From Musa acuminata AAA Group (lineage: Eukaryota > Streptophyta > Magnoliopsida > Zingiberales > Musaceae), in assembly GCF_036884655.1 (NCBI RefSeq), contig NC_088335.1:41782501-41846500 (forward strand): a stretch of DNA of 64,000 nt, written 5' to 3'. Within the stretch, counting starts at the first letter, position 1, and every line of letters starts with the position of its first letter. The notes beneath the pieces were generated by a model. The model searched no databases, was not told the origin of the DNA, and worked only from the letters and a program-made list of their open reading frames with translations. Position numbers and translations under genes: made by a program. Positions 25,823-37,289 of this stretch are shown here, piece after piece.

Positions 25823-25944
25823 CTACGTGCACTCTGTCCAGTCCTGGCGCGTCTTCTCCAACGGAGAGTTCGACTCTCGAGAGTTGCCGAGGACCAGATC
25901 GGTCGGTCATCACCGAGTTCCCGATTACTAAGTAAACTAACATA

Positions 25945-27988
25945 GTCTATCAAAATAGTTTTAGGTCGAAGTCGTTAATATGTTATATCATGAATAGGAT
26001 TCTAGTAAGATTATTTATTTTTAAAACTCCTGATGAATTGTGGAATGATAAAAAAAAAACCTAATGTTTGGTACTTTAAAGTTTTCGGTTGTAAATGTTT
26101 TATCTTGAATAAAAAAAATATCTTAGGAAAGTTTGATACAAAATCCCGATGAATGCATTTTTCTTGATTATTCTTCTATTTCAAAAGTCTTTTGTGTCTT
26201 TAATAAAAAAACATTGGTCATAGAAGAATTTATTCATGTTGTCTTTAATGAAGTCTTCGAATTTAAGAAAAATGAGTTTGATGATGATCTTAATTTTGAT
26301 GATTTAAATTTAAATGAACCTCCTCCAACTAGCAACTTTGGATACATCTTCTTCGGAAATATCCTTACCCAAGGAATGAAAGTATATAGATGCTCAAGAA
26401 CTAATCATATAAGACACATCAAAAGGGATTCAAACTCGTTCTTCTCTTAAAAATTTTTGTGACAATGTCGCTTTTCTTTCTCAAATTGAATCAAAATGCA
26501 TTGATGAAGCCTTGAAAGATAATTCATCGGTTATTGCAATGCAGGAAGAGTTGAACCAATTTGAGAGAAATGAGATGTGGAAGCTTGTTCCGAGGCCAAA
26601 TGACCATTTAGTTATTGGTACTAAATGAATCTTTAGGAACAAGCAAGATGAATTTAGTATCGTGATTAGAAACAAGACTAGATTAGTGGACAAGGATTTC
26701 AACCAAGAAAAAGGTATCGATTATGAAGAAACATTCGCTCTTGTGGCACGATTAGAAACCATAAGGATACTCATTGCCTATGCTAGTAGTAATAATTTTA
26801 AGTTATTTCAAATAGATGTTAAAAGTGCTTTCTTAAATGACTTTATTTCCGAAGAAGTGTATGTTAAACAACCACTCAGATTTGAGAATTTTTTTTCGTA
26901 ATCATGTGTTTAAGTTAACTAAAACTCTTTATGGATTAAAACAAGCCCCGAGAGTTTGGTATGAAAGACTTAGCTCCTTTGTTATCCAAAATAATTTCTC
27001 TAAAGGCAAGGTTGATACTACATTGTTTATTAAAAATTTTGAAAATAATTTTTTTGTTATTCAAATTTATGTTGATAATATTATTTTTTATTCTACAAAT
27101 GAATCCTTATGCGAATCGTTTGCTAAGAGTATGAGTCAAGAATTTGAGATGAGTTTAATGGGTAAACTAACTTTCTTTTTAGGCTTACAAATCAAACAAC
27201 TTAGTGATGGTATTTTTTTTAGTCAAAACCAAATATGCATTAGAATTGCTAAAATGGTTTAATATGTATGGTTCAAAAGCTATCAATACTCCTATGAGTA
27301 CCTCCACTAAGTTAAACATGGACAAAAGTGGAGAAAGCTTTGATCAAAAATTTTATAGGGGTATAATAGGTAGTTTACTATACCTCACCGCAATTAGACC
27401 GGACATCATGTTTAGCGTAGGACTTTGTGCTAAATTTTAATCTAATCCTAAGCTATCTCATCTTAAAATAGTTAAAAAAATTTTAAATATATAAAAGAAA
27501 CTCCTGATTTAGGATTATGGTATCCAAAATATGAAAACTTTGAATTAATTACTTATGTTGATATGAATTTTGCTGGATGTAGAGAAGATAGAAAAAACAC
27601 ATCCGGAACGTGTCAATTATTAGGTCATGCACTTGTTTTTTGGTCTTTTAAGAAACAAAACTCAATTGCATTATCTACAATTGAAACAGAATATATAACA
27701 GTTGGTGCATATTGTGCACAAGTTGTATGGATAAAAAATATATTAGAAGATTATAAGATTCACCTTAAGAATATTCTCATAAAATGTGATAACACAAGTA
27801 CAATATGTTTAACAAAAAATCTTATTCAATACTCTAGAACTAAACATATTAACATTAGGCATCATTTCATAAGAGATCATGTTAATAACCATGACATATC
27901 TTTAGAGTTTATTGATACGAAATATCAATTAGTCGATATCTTTACAAAACCTGAAGAACAATTTGATTTTATTAGAAAAGAGTTATGA
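25945..27988 (+). pseudogene. SIRE-like copia integrase end, RT and RNase H
   Basis: The integrase C-terminal part has VFGCKCFILN near 26078-26108. RT runs from about 26540: [14 protein letters not shown], then [17 protein letters not shown] near 26929. The catalytic box is YVDN rather than YVDD near 27069. RNase H has a block near 27655 (NSIALSTIETEYI). Frameshifts occur near 26450, 26900, 27200 and 27470, so it is not functional. Confidence 0.85.
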
Positions 27989-29412
27989 ATGTTAAATTAT
28001 CTGAATGAATGAGTTTGTTGTATATCTTTTTTGGACTTTCTCGATTTTTTAAAATAAAATTTTCATGAAATTATTTCATTTCGTAAATAAGGCTTTCATG
28101 AAATTTGGAATATCAATTTACTTGGTATCAAATTTATTTCATACCCTTGCTTCATCACTTAATGATTTTTTATACACTTAGTCCCTTCACTCATGGAATT
28201 CATTGACAAGTACATCTCTCACGAATTTCACTCTTGTGAATTTTTAATGAGAAACAAATTTGATTTATGAAGTTTTATCCGTGGATTTTTTTATCCTTCA
28301 TATGATGCTCCTTTCCCATGAATTCCTCCTTACTCTTCTCATGAAAGAAGAATTTTATGAATATTTAGTATCTGATGATCACTTGCAAGAATGAAGATTT
28401 GATTTTGTATGAATATCTTAATCATTTTCATGAATCCCTTCTCCTTGTTGAACTAGAAGCTTAATTCAATGAAACTCATTTGGTTTTTGAATTTGGTTCT
28501 TGATGGATTCCTTCCTTACTCTTCTTCCTCTTCTTCTTATTTTTTTTTATGACAAAGGAAGAAAGAAACTTGCATAAGAAGAACCAAAAGCTTTTGTGCA
28601 TCCAAAGTAAAAATGTTAACTTATCCAAAAGTAGTTATCATGCAAAGTTTTTGCTTCTCTTCTCATTTTTGCTAACTTAGATAAACTAGTGTGGAACTTG
28701 CTTGAAGTTTTTTACCACCACACTTGCATTGTTGAATAGTTCTCCTTTTTGTCGATGACAAAGGGGGAGAAATGTGACAAATTGATGACAAATTGGCATT
28801 ATGAATGTTTGAGATAAATGTATAAAATGTATCTTGTCGTAAATATTATCGTAAATGCTTGAATATTTTGTGAATGCTTGAAATATAATTGAAATCGTCA
28901 AATACATCGCAACACATCGCAAATACTTGAAACATATCAAAATGTATTACATATGCATCATATGTAGATACTTGAAATGTTTCATGAATGCTTGATAAAT
29001 ATCTATCATTATGATAAGTAATCATGAGCTTAACTTGCTATGTACAATTGATATCATGCCTAGGAAAGATGAATTGTCATCTCATATTGAGAATTGTTAT
29101 CTTGTTAAATTTCATATTTGAAATTCATATCATACTTAAAAATAATGATTTTCTATCATCTCATTATATTGGATTTGAAAATGGATGTCATACCTTGACA
29201 TTATTTTTATTGATAAATACGTGGTATCGTATTTTGAATTGGTAAATCATGATAAGTATCATGATGTGCATGTTGATAAGTTTAAATGAATATAACTTAT
29301 CGGATTGATGCTTAAATTCAAATGCCTTAAATTCAAGAGTGTCTTCTCTCAAGTATGACATATAGATAGGGGGAGTTAAAGTTAACTTCGTCATCAATTA
29401 ATTGTCATCATC
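27989..29412 (+). other. AT-rich spacer between pol and 3' LTR
   Basis: No open frame with known motifs. SIRE-type elements often carry a long region here, sometimes an envelope-like ORF; none is recognisable in this copy. It includes a TTGTCGATGACAAAGGGGGAGAAA segment at 28750-28773 that looks like a second polypurine-like tract. Confidence 0.6.
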
Positions 29413-29426
29413 AAAAAGGGGGAGAT
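29413..29426 (+). other. Polypurine tract
   Basis: AAAAAGGGGGAGA, followed by one T, directly precedes the LTR start TGTTGAATC; it primes plus-strand DNA synthesis in LTR elements. Confidence 0.85.
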
Positions 29427-30737
29427 TGTTGAATCTCGAATTTTGATTATGAAATCAATTAGTAAATTATTTGATCAAATCTATATATTGAGAAACGTGT
29501 GCAGGATTAACTACGATAGTAATCAAGTCATAAAGCAAAACGAAGTGTCAGAGTCAAGATCAAGATTTCATTGTGAGTTCAAGAGTTCGTCGGAAGTTCG
29601 GACGTTCGTCGGAAGTTCTACCGGAATTGATCGAGAAGTCTAGGAGCTTGCTAAAGAAGCTCGTCGGAACTTGCCAAGAAGATCATCGTAAAGTCCAGGA
29701 GCTTGCCGGGAGTTCGGTGGAACATTACCGAGAGATTGTTAGAAGTTCGCCAAAAGCTTGCCGAAAGAAACCTAGACTAACTAGACTTAATTTGCTTAGA
29801 GTATGCCTTAAGAATTGTAGTTAACACGTAAGTAAGGTTAGTTTGAGAGGTAATCTCATTAACTCAGTTAGGGGCCAACTGGGCCCGTAATTAAACTGGT
29901 TTGGGTCGGATTCAAGGCCCAACCAAGTTGCAGGACCCTGTTTGGCGATGGCACCGCCAAACTGGGGCGGTGGAACCGCCTAGGGAACAGTCTCCCAAGT
30001 GGTCTGGGCGATAGTACCACCCAGATTGAGTGGTGGTACCGCCGACAGTTATTACCTGTCAGGTGGTGGTATCGCCAGACTGGGCAGTGGTACCATCTAG
30101 TGTCAAGCAGTGGTACCGATAATACCCCGAAAATCTGGGATGAGATACTTTTTGGCTCCAATTTTGAAGCCATTGGGGCCTATAAATACCCCACCCTTTT
30201 TTGCATGAAAGAGTAACAAAAGTATAATCAAAGTGTGAAAAAACTCTAAGTGCTGGGGTGTTAAAAGTGTTGTAAAAGTGAAAAGAGTCCTCCTCCTCCC
30301 TCTCTTTAGCTTTGTAATCATCCAAGAACAGGTATGAGGCTTGTAAGAATTATCTCCTAAACCCATGAAAAGAAGAAAGTGATGTAAAGAGGAGGTTGGT
30401 CTTCGCTTATTGAAGGAAGACCATTAGTGGACACCGGTGACCTCGACGGAGGAGGAATCGGAAGTGGATATAGGTCACAATGATCGAACCACTATAAATT
30501 CCGATGTGTTCATTCTTTACTGCTTAATCTATTTACTACATTCAACTTTACTTCATTACAAATTATCCAATCCCCCTTTCTACTTATTCAAGAAAAATGA
30601 AATGGTTTTCGTCGGAATCGAATTTTATCATACGAAGATTTTCAAATCGACGTAATTTTTTCGTTGCACTAATTCAACCCCCATCCCCCCCCCCCCCCTC
30701 AAAGCCCCCGCTCTTAGTGCCGCTCTTGATCCTAACA
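29427..30737 (+). repeat. 3' LTR of the truncated SIRE-like element
   Basis: Begins TGTTGAATCTCG and ends GATCCTAACA, 1,311 bp. It is shorter than the relatives at 13269 (2,092 bp) and 56831 (2,028 bp), mainly because the palindrome array and the 17-bp unit region are reduced. A C-run lies near 30687-30698. Confidence 0.92.
30181..30188 (+). promoter_or_regulatory. LTR TATA box
   Basis: TATAAATA in the conserved GCCTATAAATACCCCACCC context of this LTR family. Confidence 0.75.
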
Positions 30738-31790
30738 TATTTATGCTAGATACTACTTCACACATTATGAATGTAAGTGTATCTAAGAGAAAATAAGATG
30801 AAGTGAACAATGTATACTTGTAGGCTAGGTCATATCCATGAAAGAATGATTCAAAAATTGCAAAAGAATGGATACTTATATCCATTCGACTACGAGTCAT
30901 ATATAACTTGCGAACCTTGTCTTCGTGAAAAACTAACCAACTCTCAATTTAGTGGAACTGGAGAGAGAGCCACTAAGTTACTGGAACTCATATATAGCGA
31001 TGTATATGGTTCCATGTCAACCCAAACCATAGGTGGTCACTCCTACTTCATTACTTTCATTGACAATTTTTCTACATATGGTCACGTATACTTGATGAAG
31101 TATAAGTCCAAAGCCTTCGAGAAATTTTAGGGAGTATAAGAATGAAGTAGAGGACCAGACTAAAAAGAGTATCAAGACTCTTCGATCAAATTGAGAATGT
31201 GAGTATTTGAGTATAGAGTTCACCTAATTCCTCGAGAATTATGGTATTCTATCCCAATGGATACCTTCTTATATACCTCAGCTCAATGTTGTATCAGAAA
31301 GAAGGAATTGCACACTATTAGATATGGTACGATCCATGATGAGCTTCGTTGACCTACCCATCTCATTTTGGGAATACGTCCTAGAGTCCACAACTTACCT
31401 TTTAAACAAAGTTCCAACTAAGTCGGTAGTGTCTACACCATATGAAATATGAAAAGGAAAAAAGCGTAATATTAAGATTGTTAAGATTTGGGGCTGCTCT
31501 ACCTATGTTAAGAGACACAACCCCAATAAGTTGGAACCCAAGACGGAGCGATGCATATTCGTGGGATACCCCATGGAAACTTGTGAGTATTATTTCTATC
31601 ACCCCGAGGACCAAAAGGTCTTTATAACCAAGAGGGTAGTGTTCCTTGAGAAGGAATACATTCTTGGTGGAGATAGTGAGAGCATGATAGAGTTGAGCGA
31701 GGTTGGAGAACCTAACTCAAGCATCATTCCACAGCCCGAGTCTATTCAGGTACTAGCACACAAGTTCTAACTTTAGCCATTTGTAAGGCC
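30738..31790 (+). pseudogene. Copia integrase fragment of another element
   Basis: Starts directly at the LTR border. The integrase zinc-binding end reads CRLGHIHERMIQKLQKNG near 30818, then CEPCLREKLT, and the core begins ELIYSDVYG near 30988. Further frames carry the LNKVPTKSV region (31400) and a FLEKEYI end (31640). Several stops and frameshifts. The gag and protease that should precede it are absent, replaced by the SIRE-like element. Confidence 0.8.
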
Positions 31791-32385
31791 GTGAAAGGCA
31801 TGGACTTTCCCCTGCACAAGTCCAACGTCAACCTTGTCATGCTCCCCTTCTTTCCTGAGCCTAGCCTGGAGCTTCGGCCTTTTAGGGGTACTAGTGCTGT
31901 ACGGAAGCTCAGTTTCCTAAACCGGACCTTTGGGCGTAATGTCCCTTTGAGGGCGTATAATCCTCTTCACTAGGACCTCGTGCTTTTTCTTCGATCGGTC
32001 ATTACTATCATGATGGTCAGACCGAAACGGGACCAACTCCTCTAATGATGGCTTGCGAGTGGCCGTCAAGACCAATCGAGGCTCTACAGCCTTTAATGAA
32101 GAACTGAGCTCCTTCCTTTTTAGGGCATATAGTTTCATGCTTGTAAGAAAGGTCTAAATCACAAGATTGAAGATTAAAATGAAAGACCAAGCAAAGCAAG
32201 ATGAGGTTCGAGTCCCCTTAGGAGTCGGGCTAAGGCTCACGTTGATCAACCACTCCTTATCCATCTTTTGGACTATCTCAGAGGAAAAAAATGTCTCCTA
32301 GATAAAACACTTGACCCGCCTCCTAGTCCAATAAGAAGAGAGGGGTGTTATCAATACAACGTGACGACTAGGTAAGGTTAAAACC

Positions 32386-33075
32386 TTAGTCAAGACTTGA
32401 ACTCACATAAAAGAAGCTCTCTCTCCAACCCTTATTATTAGAAAAGGCATAGCTAACCTTGAAACCTCCATGAGTGGCTAAGTAGTAGCCACTACCCCTC
32501 TTACACAATCGGAAACAAGCAGTAAAGAGGGTGTGGGTCAGGACAGTATCGGCATACCGGCATTTCTCGATGAATAATATCATATAGTGTCACGAGTTGA
32601 GCGTCATTTAGGAAGGTGATATTCCCACCATTGAAGGTATGATACTATCACCGGATAGAAAGGAAGTCAGAGGCCCACCTTGAGAGCATACAAGACAAGC
32701 AAATAGACCTAGGAATAAAATCAAACGGATGCTAACCAAGTCGAGAAATTGCAAGACAAATTTAGACAAGATGAAATATTTAGTTCTCAAGCGATCCAAA
32801 GTAGGTGCACTCACCACCGTATAACAATCATGAACACTTCTTATAAACTCTAAATCCTGAAAAGCCCTCAAGTCAACCGAAGAAACCCCTTCTGATGGAG
32901 AGGACTCAACTACCTCTACCCTCGGACTACCTGAAGGGGGAGCACGAACCTCGACCGATTGACGACTAGAAGAACGAGAAGAACTTGTATGAGAAAGGAG
33001 AAACATCCCAACCTGAAACAGAAGAGCAGAATCGACGTCAAAATGAAGGACTCGAAGACTTACCCACTTTATCAA
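32386..33075 (-). pseudogene. Tat antisense ORF remnant (Transposase_28-like)
   Basis: Two minus-strand frames. The upstream one (33075-32608) holds a Ser-rich start and LEFIRSVHDCYTVV. The downstream one (32583-32386) reads ECR-like text CRYADTVLTHTLFTACFRLC, then SNNKGWRESFFYVS. The same blocks appear in the better preserved copy at 53984-54600, including ACFRLC/SCFRLS and SNKGWKGRF. The protein's function is unknown; Pfam calls the family a putative gypsy-type transposon protein. Confidence 0.7.
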
Positions 33076-33306
33076 GAACTGAAGGGGAGAGGCTCCTAAA
33101 CATTAGGGGCGAGGCCGAAAGCTCCCGAGATTCTAAACTCTGAACTTCGAGGGCTCGAATAAAGATATGAGTTCCACCCTATGAGGACGAGATTTATAAG
33201 GAAGAGACTATTTCCTCTCCTCCCACAATTAAAACCAATGTCCCTTCAAGAACACATCCCAAGAAAGAAAATTGTGAGATATGCCACGATATAGAGAAGG
33301 TATAAA

Positions 33307-33545
33307 ACCCACCATCATAGTGGGAAGACCCGAAATCCATCACGACGGAAAGGGGTCTTGAAATCCACCACGACGCAAAGGCAAATTCAAAACCCACCAT
33401 GGCGGGAAAGTCTGAATACCGCTATGGCGAAGAGAGGACTTAGCAATCCATCATGGGCAGAGAGAAGGTGTGAAACCCACTACAATGAAAGGGAGATTTG
33501 AAGTCCGCTAAGGCAAGAAGACCTGAAATCTGCCACGATGGAGAG
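33307..33545. repeat. Minisatellite, about 28-bp unit
   Basis: About nine diverged copies of a 25-29 bp unit such as CCACCATGGCGGGAAAGTCT. Confidence 0.8.
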
Positions 33546-34215
33546 AATAAATAAATTTGCTATAGCAGAGGTGCAAGGTCGAATGCGCCCAAGACATGTG
33601 AGTCAGAAAAACTTGATCGACATTGAAATAAATTCACTACGGTAGAGGCGTAAGGCCGAATGTGCCCAAGATGTGTGAGTCGGAAAAACTCAATCGACAC
33701 CGAAACAAATTTGCTATGGTAGAGGCATAGGGTCGAATGCGCCTAAGATATGAGTTAGGAAAATTCAATCGACAATGAAATAAATTTGCTATGACAAATG
33801 CGCAATGCCAAATGTGCTCGAGACATACGAGTTGAAAAAACCTGATCAATACCAAAATAAATTCACTATGGTAGAGGCACAAGATCGAATGTGCTCGAGA
33901 CGTGTGAGTTGAGTAAACACAATCAACATTGAAAAAAATTTGTTACGACAAAGGTGCAAGGCTGAATGCGCCCGAGATGTGTGAGTTCGAAAAAACCAAA
34001 TGACACCAAAATTAATTCGCCATAATAGAGGCGCAAAGTCGAATGTGCTTGAGACGTGTAAGTCGAGAAAACCTCAATCGGCATCGAAATAAATCTGCTA
34101 CAGTAGAGACATAAGTCAAATATGCTCGAGATGTATGAATCAAGAAATCCGACCAGCGTCAAAGAAAAACTGCTACAATGGAGGCACGAGCCCAACATAT
34201 CCAAGACACTTGAAT
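33546..34215. repeat. Minisatellite, about 77-bp unit
   Basis: Eight to nine diverged copies starting GAAATAAATTTGCTATGGTA and including CGAATGTGCCCGAGA-like text. Starts such as 33623, 33701, 33777, 33853, 33931, 34008 and 34086 are 76-78 bases apart. Confidence 0.88.
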
Positions 34216-34316
34216 CAGGAAACCTTGACTAGCAAAATAAGGTCCCAAACACTCCCTTGATGGAAAAACCAAATAATATGCTTCAAATCCCTCTTGTAAG
34301 AGCCATAAATCATGCA

Positions 34317-34337
34317 TTGGGGCGGCGGGAGGATAAA
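34317..34337 (+). other. Likely polypurine tract
   Basis: Purine-rich GGGGCGGCGGGAGGATAAA just before TGATATGG, the inferred LTR start. Confidence 0.55.
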
Positions 34338-34810
34338 TGATATGGAATTTATCAACAGTTGACACGTGATCACCACGCAAGACACATGTCATCCGCCTAC
34401 ATGTATAGAAGGTTATAATAGAAAAACACAAACTTCCTTATTCACTATGACGAGGAAGAGAAATGCAAACTCTCATCTCTCCCTTTATGACAAGAAGGGT
34501 AATCCTAGACCCTCTTCTCATGATAAAGAAGACAATTATAAACTTACTTCCCCTCCTTCAAAGGTATAAAAACGTATCCAAAATAAAAAAAATAGATAAC
34601 TCCTTGAGAAGAATTACTGATTTACTAACTTTAGTATCGGAGGAATTGAGTTGAAATCCTCACCGTCTTCGTGCCAACAACATTTTAAAAATGTAATACT
34701 TCCATCTTGGAACCACCTCGGAGCACAATATTTTCACATCAAAAACACCTTAAACATTCCTATACACATGAGTCTGGATCACGTCAAGTTGATCAAGATG
34801 TCAACGATAT
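34338..34810 (+). repeat. Probable 3' LTR of the Tat-type remnant
   Basis: Starts TGATATGG after a purine tract, has a TATA box (TATAAAAA, 34565-34572) and then CTTTAGTATCGGAGG, a phrase typical of Tat LTRs. The right border was not seen clearly and is set near the change to simple AT-rich repeat. Confidence 0.5.
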
Positions 34811-34849
34811 TTTCTCTTAATAATTACCAATATTATTATCCACTATAAC

Positions 34850-35165
34850 CAACCTCATTATCTTTGCCATGACCAACATCATTACCAATATAATTATCAA
34901 CATCATTATAAATAATATTAATATTCTCATTGCTCTTCTCAATATTTTTATCAATATTAATATCATTATCATTGCCAATATCAAAATCATTACTATTATC
35001 AATACCATTATCATTGCTAAAACAATATCATCATCATCATCGCCATCACCACCACCATCTTATAATTATCACTATCATTATCGTTATGAATACCATTATC
35101 ATGATCATTTCTAATAAAATCACAAATATCATTACCCAAAACATTATAGGCAAAAATCAATTATA
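34850..35165. repeat. Degenerate ATTATCA-type simple repeat
   Basis: Low-complexity run of AATATCATTATCATTACC-like units, about 300 bp. Confidence 0.85.
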
Positions 35166-37289
35166 GATGGCTTTTCTAAACAAATAATCCATAAAAAAAT
35201 TGCAATATCATAATAAAGAGTTTTATAGAACCATATAACTTCCAACTTTAATTTGTTGCATTGAGGCTTTGTCCCATAGAACAATAAATACTTATGTATG
35301 CTGATGGCCTAGCAAATGATGCATTATTAGATAGTTCTCTTTGGTGACTAGCGAGCTAGGGTTACAAAACCTAACAAGAAAAGTGGCTTCATACAACTGC
35401 AAAATAAATCATCAGAATGGTTTTCTCACTGAAGCTATAAGAAGATCTAAAGATATCAAGACGGCAAAAAGTCAAACTTGAGACGTTCATGTAGAAGAAA
35501 CACTTTATCATGTATACTCGTAACTTTCATGATTGCCCATTTGTCAAATTGGGCTCCAGAGGGATACACGTCCTCGGAATCTACTCTGCTCTCGATGCCC
35601 TGCCCAATATATGGAAGTGTTTAGGTTGGCAGAACGTTAGATTCTTCAACTAGAACAATGGCTTCTTTATAGTAACAGCTTTACCTTCCATGCCGATCCA
35701 GTTGGGACTAAATCCCATAAGAAAAAAAAAAAAAAAAAAGAGAAAAAAATGACTGTGTATTAACATTCAAAATGACACAGTGGACAATGAGTTGCCTCTG
35801 AAAAAGAGGCAACAGAATGAACAAACAAGATAATAAAAGGCAAGAACATTGTTGAAAGAACTTGAAACAAGGTGAGGAATTATAAATCACTTCTGTAAAG
35901 CAGAAACTTGTCTTGCACCATAACTTCAAGTGCATTTCCCACTCAAACTTCAGTGAAACTATTTAATGCATGAGAGCAACGAATATTGCAACAGCCAATA
36001 ATTTTAAACAAGTTAGATCACAAAAATTGCCCAGAATCAATTAGATGTGTTACCCCATGATATTATAAACTAGAACTTTGACCTAGACAGAATAACATCA
36101 GTGTCTTGTCAGATTCTGTCAGGAATGATTAGAAAATGTGAATCTTAGGTGCCAATTTATCTTGGTTGTAACTTTCAAGACCTACAGTTGACCTGTCAGA
36201 CCAAGATCCACATGTCTCTTGCATGCATGAATCAACTGATTCTGACTCTAAACCATGTTTACCGAGGAAAGATCAACGTAAAATGATTACCTCAAGCAAT
36301 ATCCTGAATGTTGGTCTACACTTTTAGATCAGCATTTAGGCACTCCTTAAGAACTTGCAAGTGAATCAAGATGTAAGTAGTCATTTCTCATCGAGTCAGG
36401 GTGAAATATATTACAGAAGTAATCTATTATTACGGAAGGCGTTTTAAAGAAAAAGGCCTCTCCCTCATGATCAAACTATGTTGTGCCTTATCCAACATTG
36501 GATGATGATGAAGAAGAGAGACAAAAGGAGAGTGGCACTAGGGTGGATCAAGTTAAACATAGGGAAAAAAATCACTAAGATGTTAGATCAAATTAAGCAT
36601 ATTTTAGATAAGTACAACAAATGAGAAAAAATTGCTGGAAGAGAGAATCAGTAATAAAAAACAGGACTAAAATATCATGGCATGACTATTTGAGTTATAC
36701 TCAGATTTCACTTGGATATTTGTTACTTTGTATGTGCTTAGTGTTATGGGCATGGGTTATGTTTATCTATTTTGTTACTCAACTATATGTATGCTCTGAT
36801 TGTTACTCAACAATCAGAGCAAAATATTCTATAATCTAAGTTTAACAATTCTAGTAAAAAAAACTTGGTATTACACACTAAACTCATGATGCTTTACCTT
36901 GTTATATTCTACCTTTCAAATATCAAACACAAAACTTTACAAGACTAAACCAGCACAAACTACTTTCATGTAAAACCAACCAAAATATGCAGAGTATCAA
37001 TATTCCACTGTATAAAATATTCATGTCCACTTATTAGAAAGGATCCAACCAGGTGTATGTCTAACTTGCCATAACAAAAATGACTACAAAATAGTAGCAA
37101 GATTTTAATGGAAACTAAGAAGAAATAGTGCTTCTATTGTCAACTAGTTTCCATCAAATATCAGCAAATCACCAAGTGAGATTGCAGAATATGTCATGTT
37201 CCTTACCTTGATGAGGTTGCTGACCTAAAAACATATATAGTTGTTGTGTCAAGGGGTAAAAGAAACTCCGGTTGATTGTAAACAAAATT
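35166..37289. other. Intergenic DNA downstream of the PORR gene
   Basis: No gene recognised. Contains an A-run at 35720-35740 and a short perfect hairpin at 36793-36820 (arms GCTCTGATTGTT and AACAATCAGAGC, loop ACTC). Part may be 3' UTR, perhaps with introns, of the minus-strand gene to the right. Confidence 0.5.

Larger units (their letters stand above)
25940..30737 (+). mobile_element. 5'-truncated SIRE-like copia element with 3' LTR
   Basis: Starts abruptly inside the integrase at about 25940-25960, next to the SMAX1-like fragment, then runs through RT, RNase H, a 1.4-kb AT-rich spacer, a polypurine tract and a 1.3-kb 3' LTR. It is colinear with the minus-strand copy at 58858-61800 and belongs to the same family. 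No 5' LTR, gag or protease is present. Confidence 0.88.
31791..34810 (+). mobile_element. Decayed Tat-type gypsy remnant, 3' part
   Basis: Contains, from left to right, unrecognised sequence, an ORF on the opposite strand of the kind carried by Tat elements, two minisatellites, a polypurine tract and an LTR-like segment. An antisense ORF placed between pol and the 3' LTR is typical of the Tat lineage (Pfam Transposase_28 proteins). The pol part is not recognisable here. The right border is approximate. Confidence 0.6.

Noticed and set aside
34817..35166. Ile/Met-rich frames and a possible satellite
   Set aside because: They derive from a degenerate ATTATCA simple repeat only 300 bases long; no evidence of a centromeric or other large satellite.
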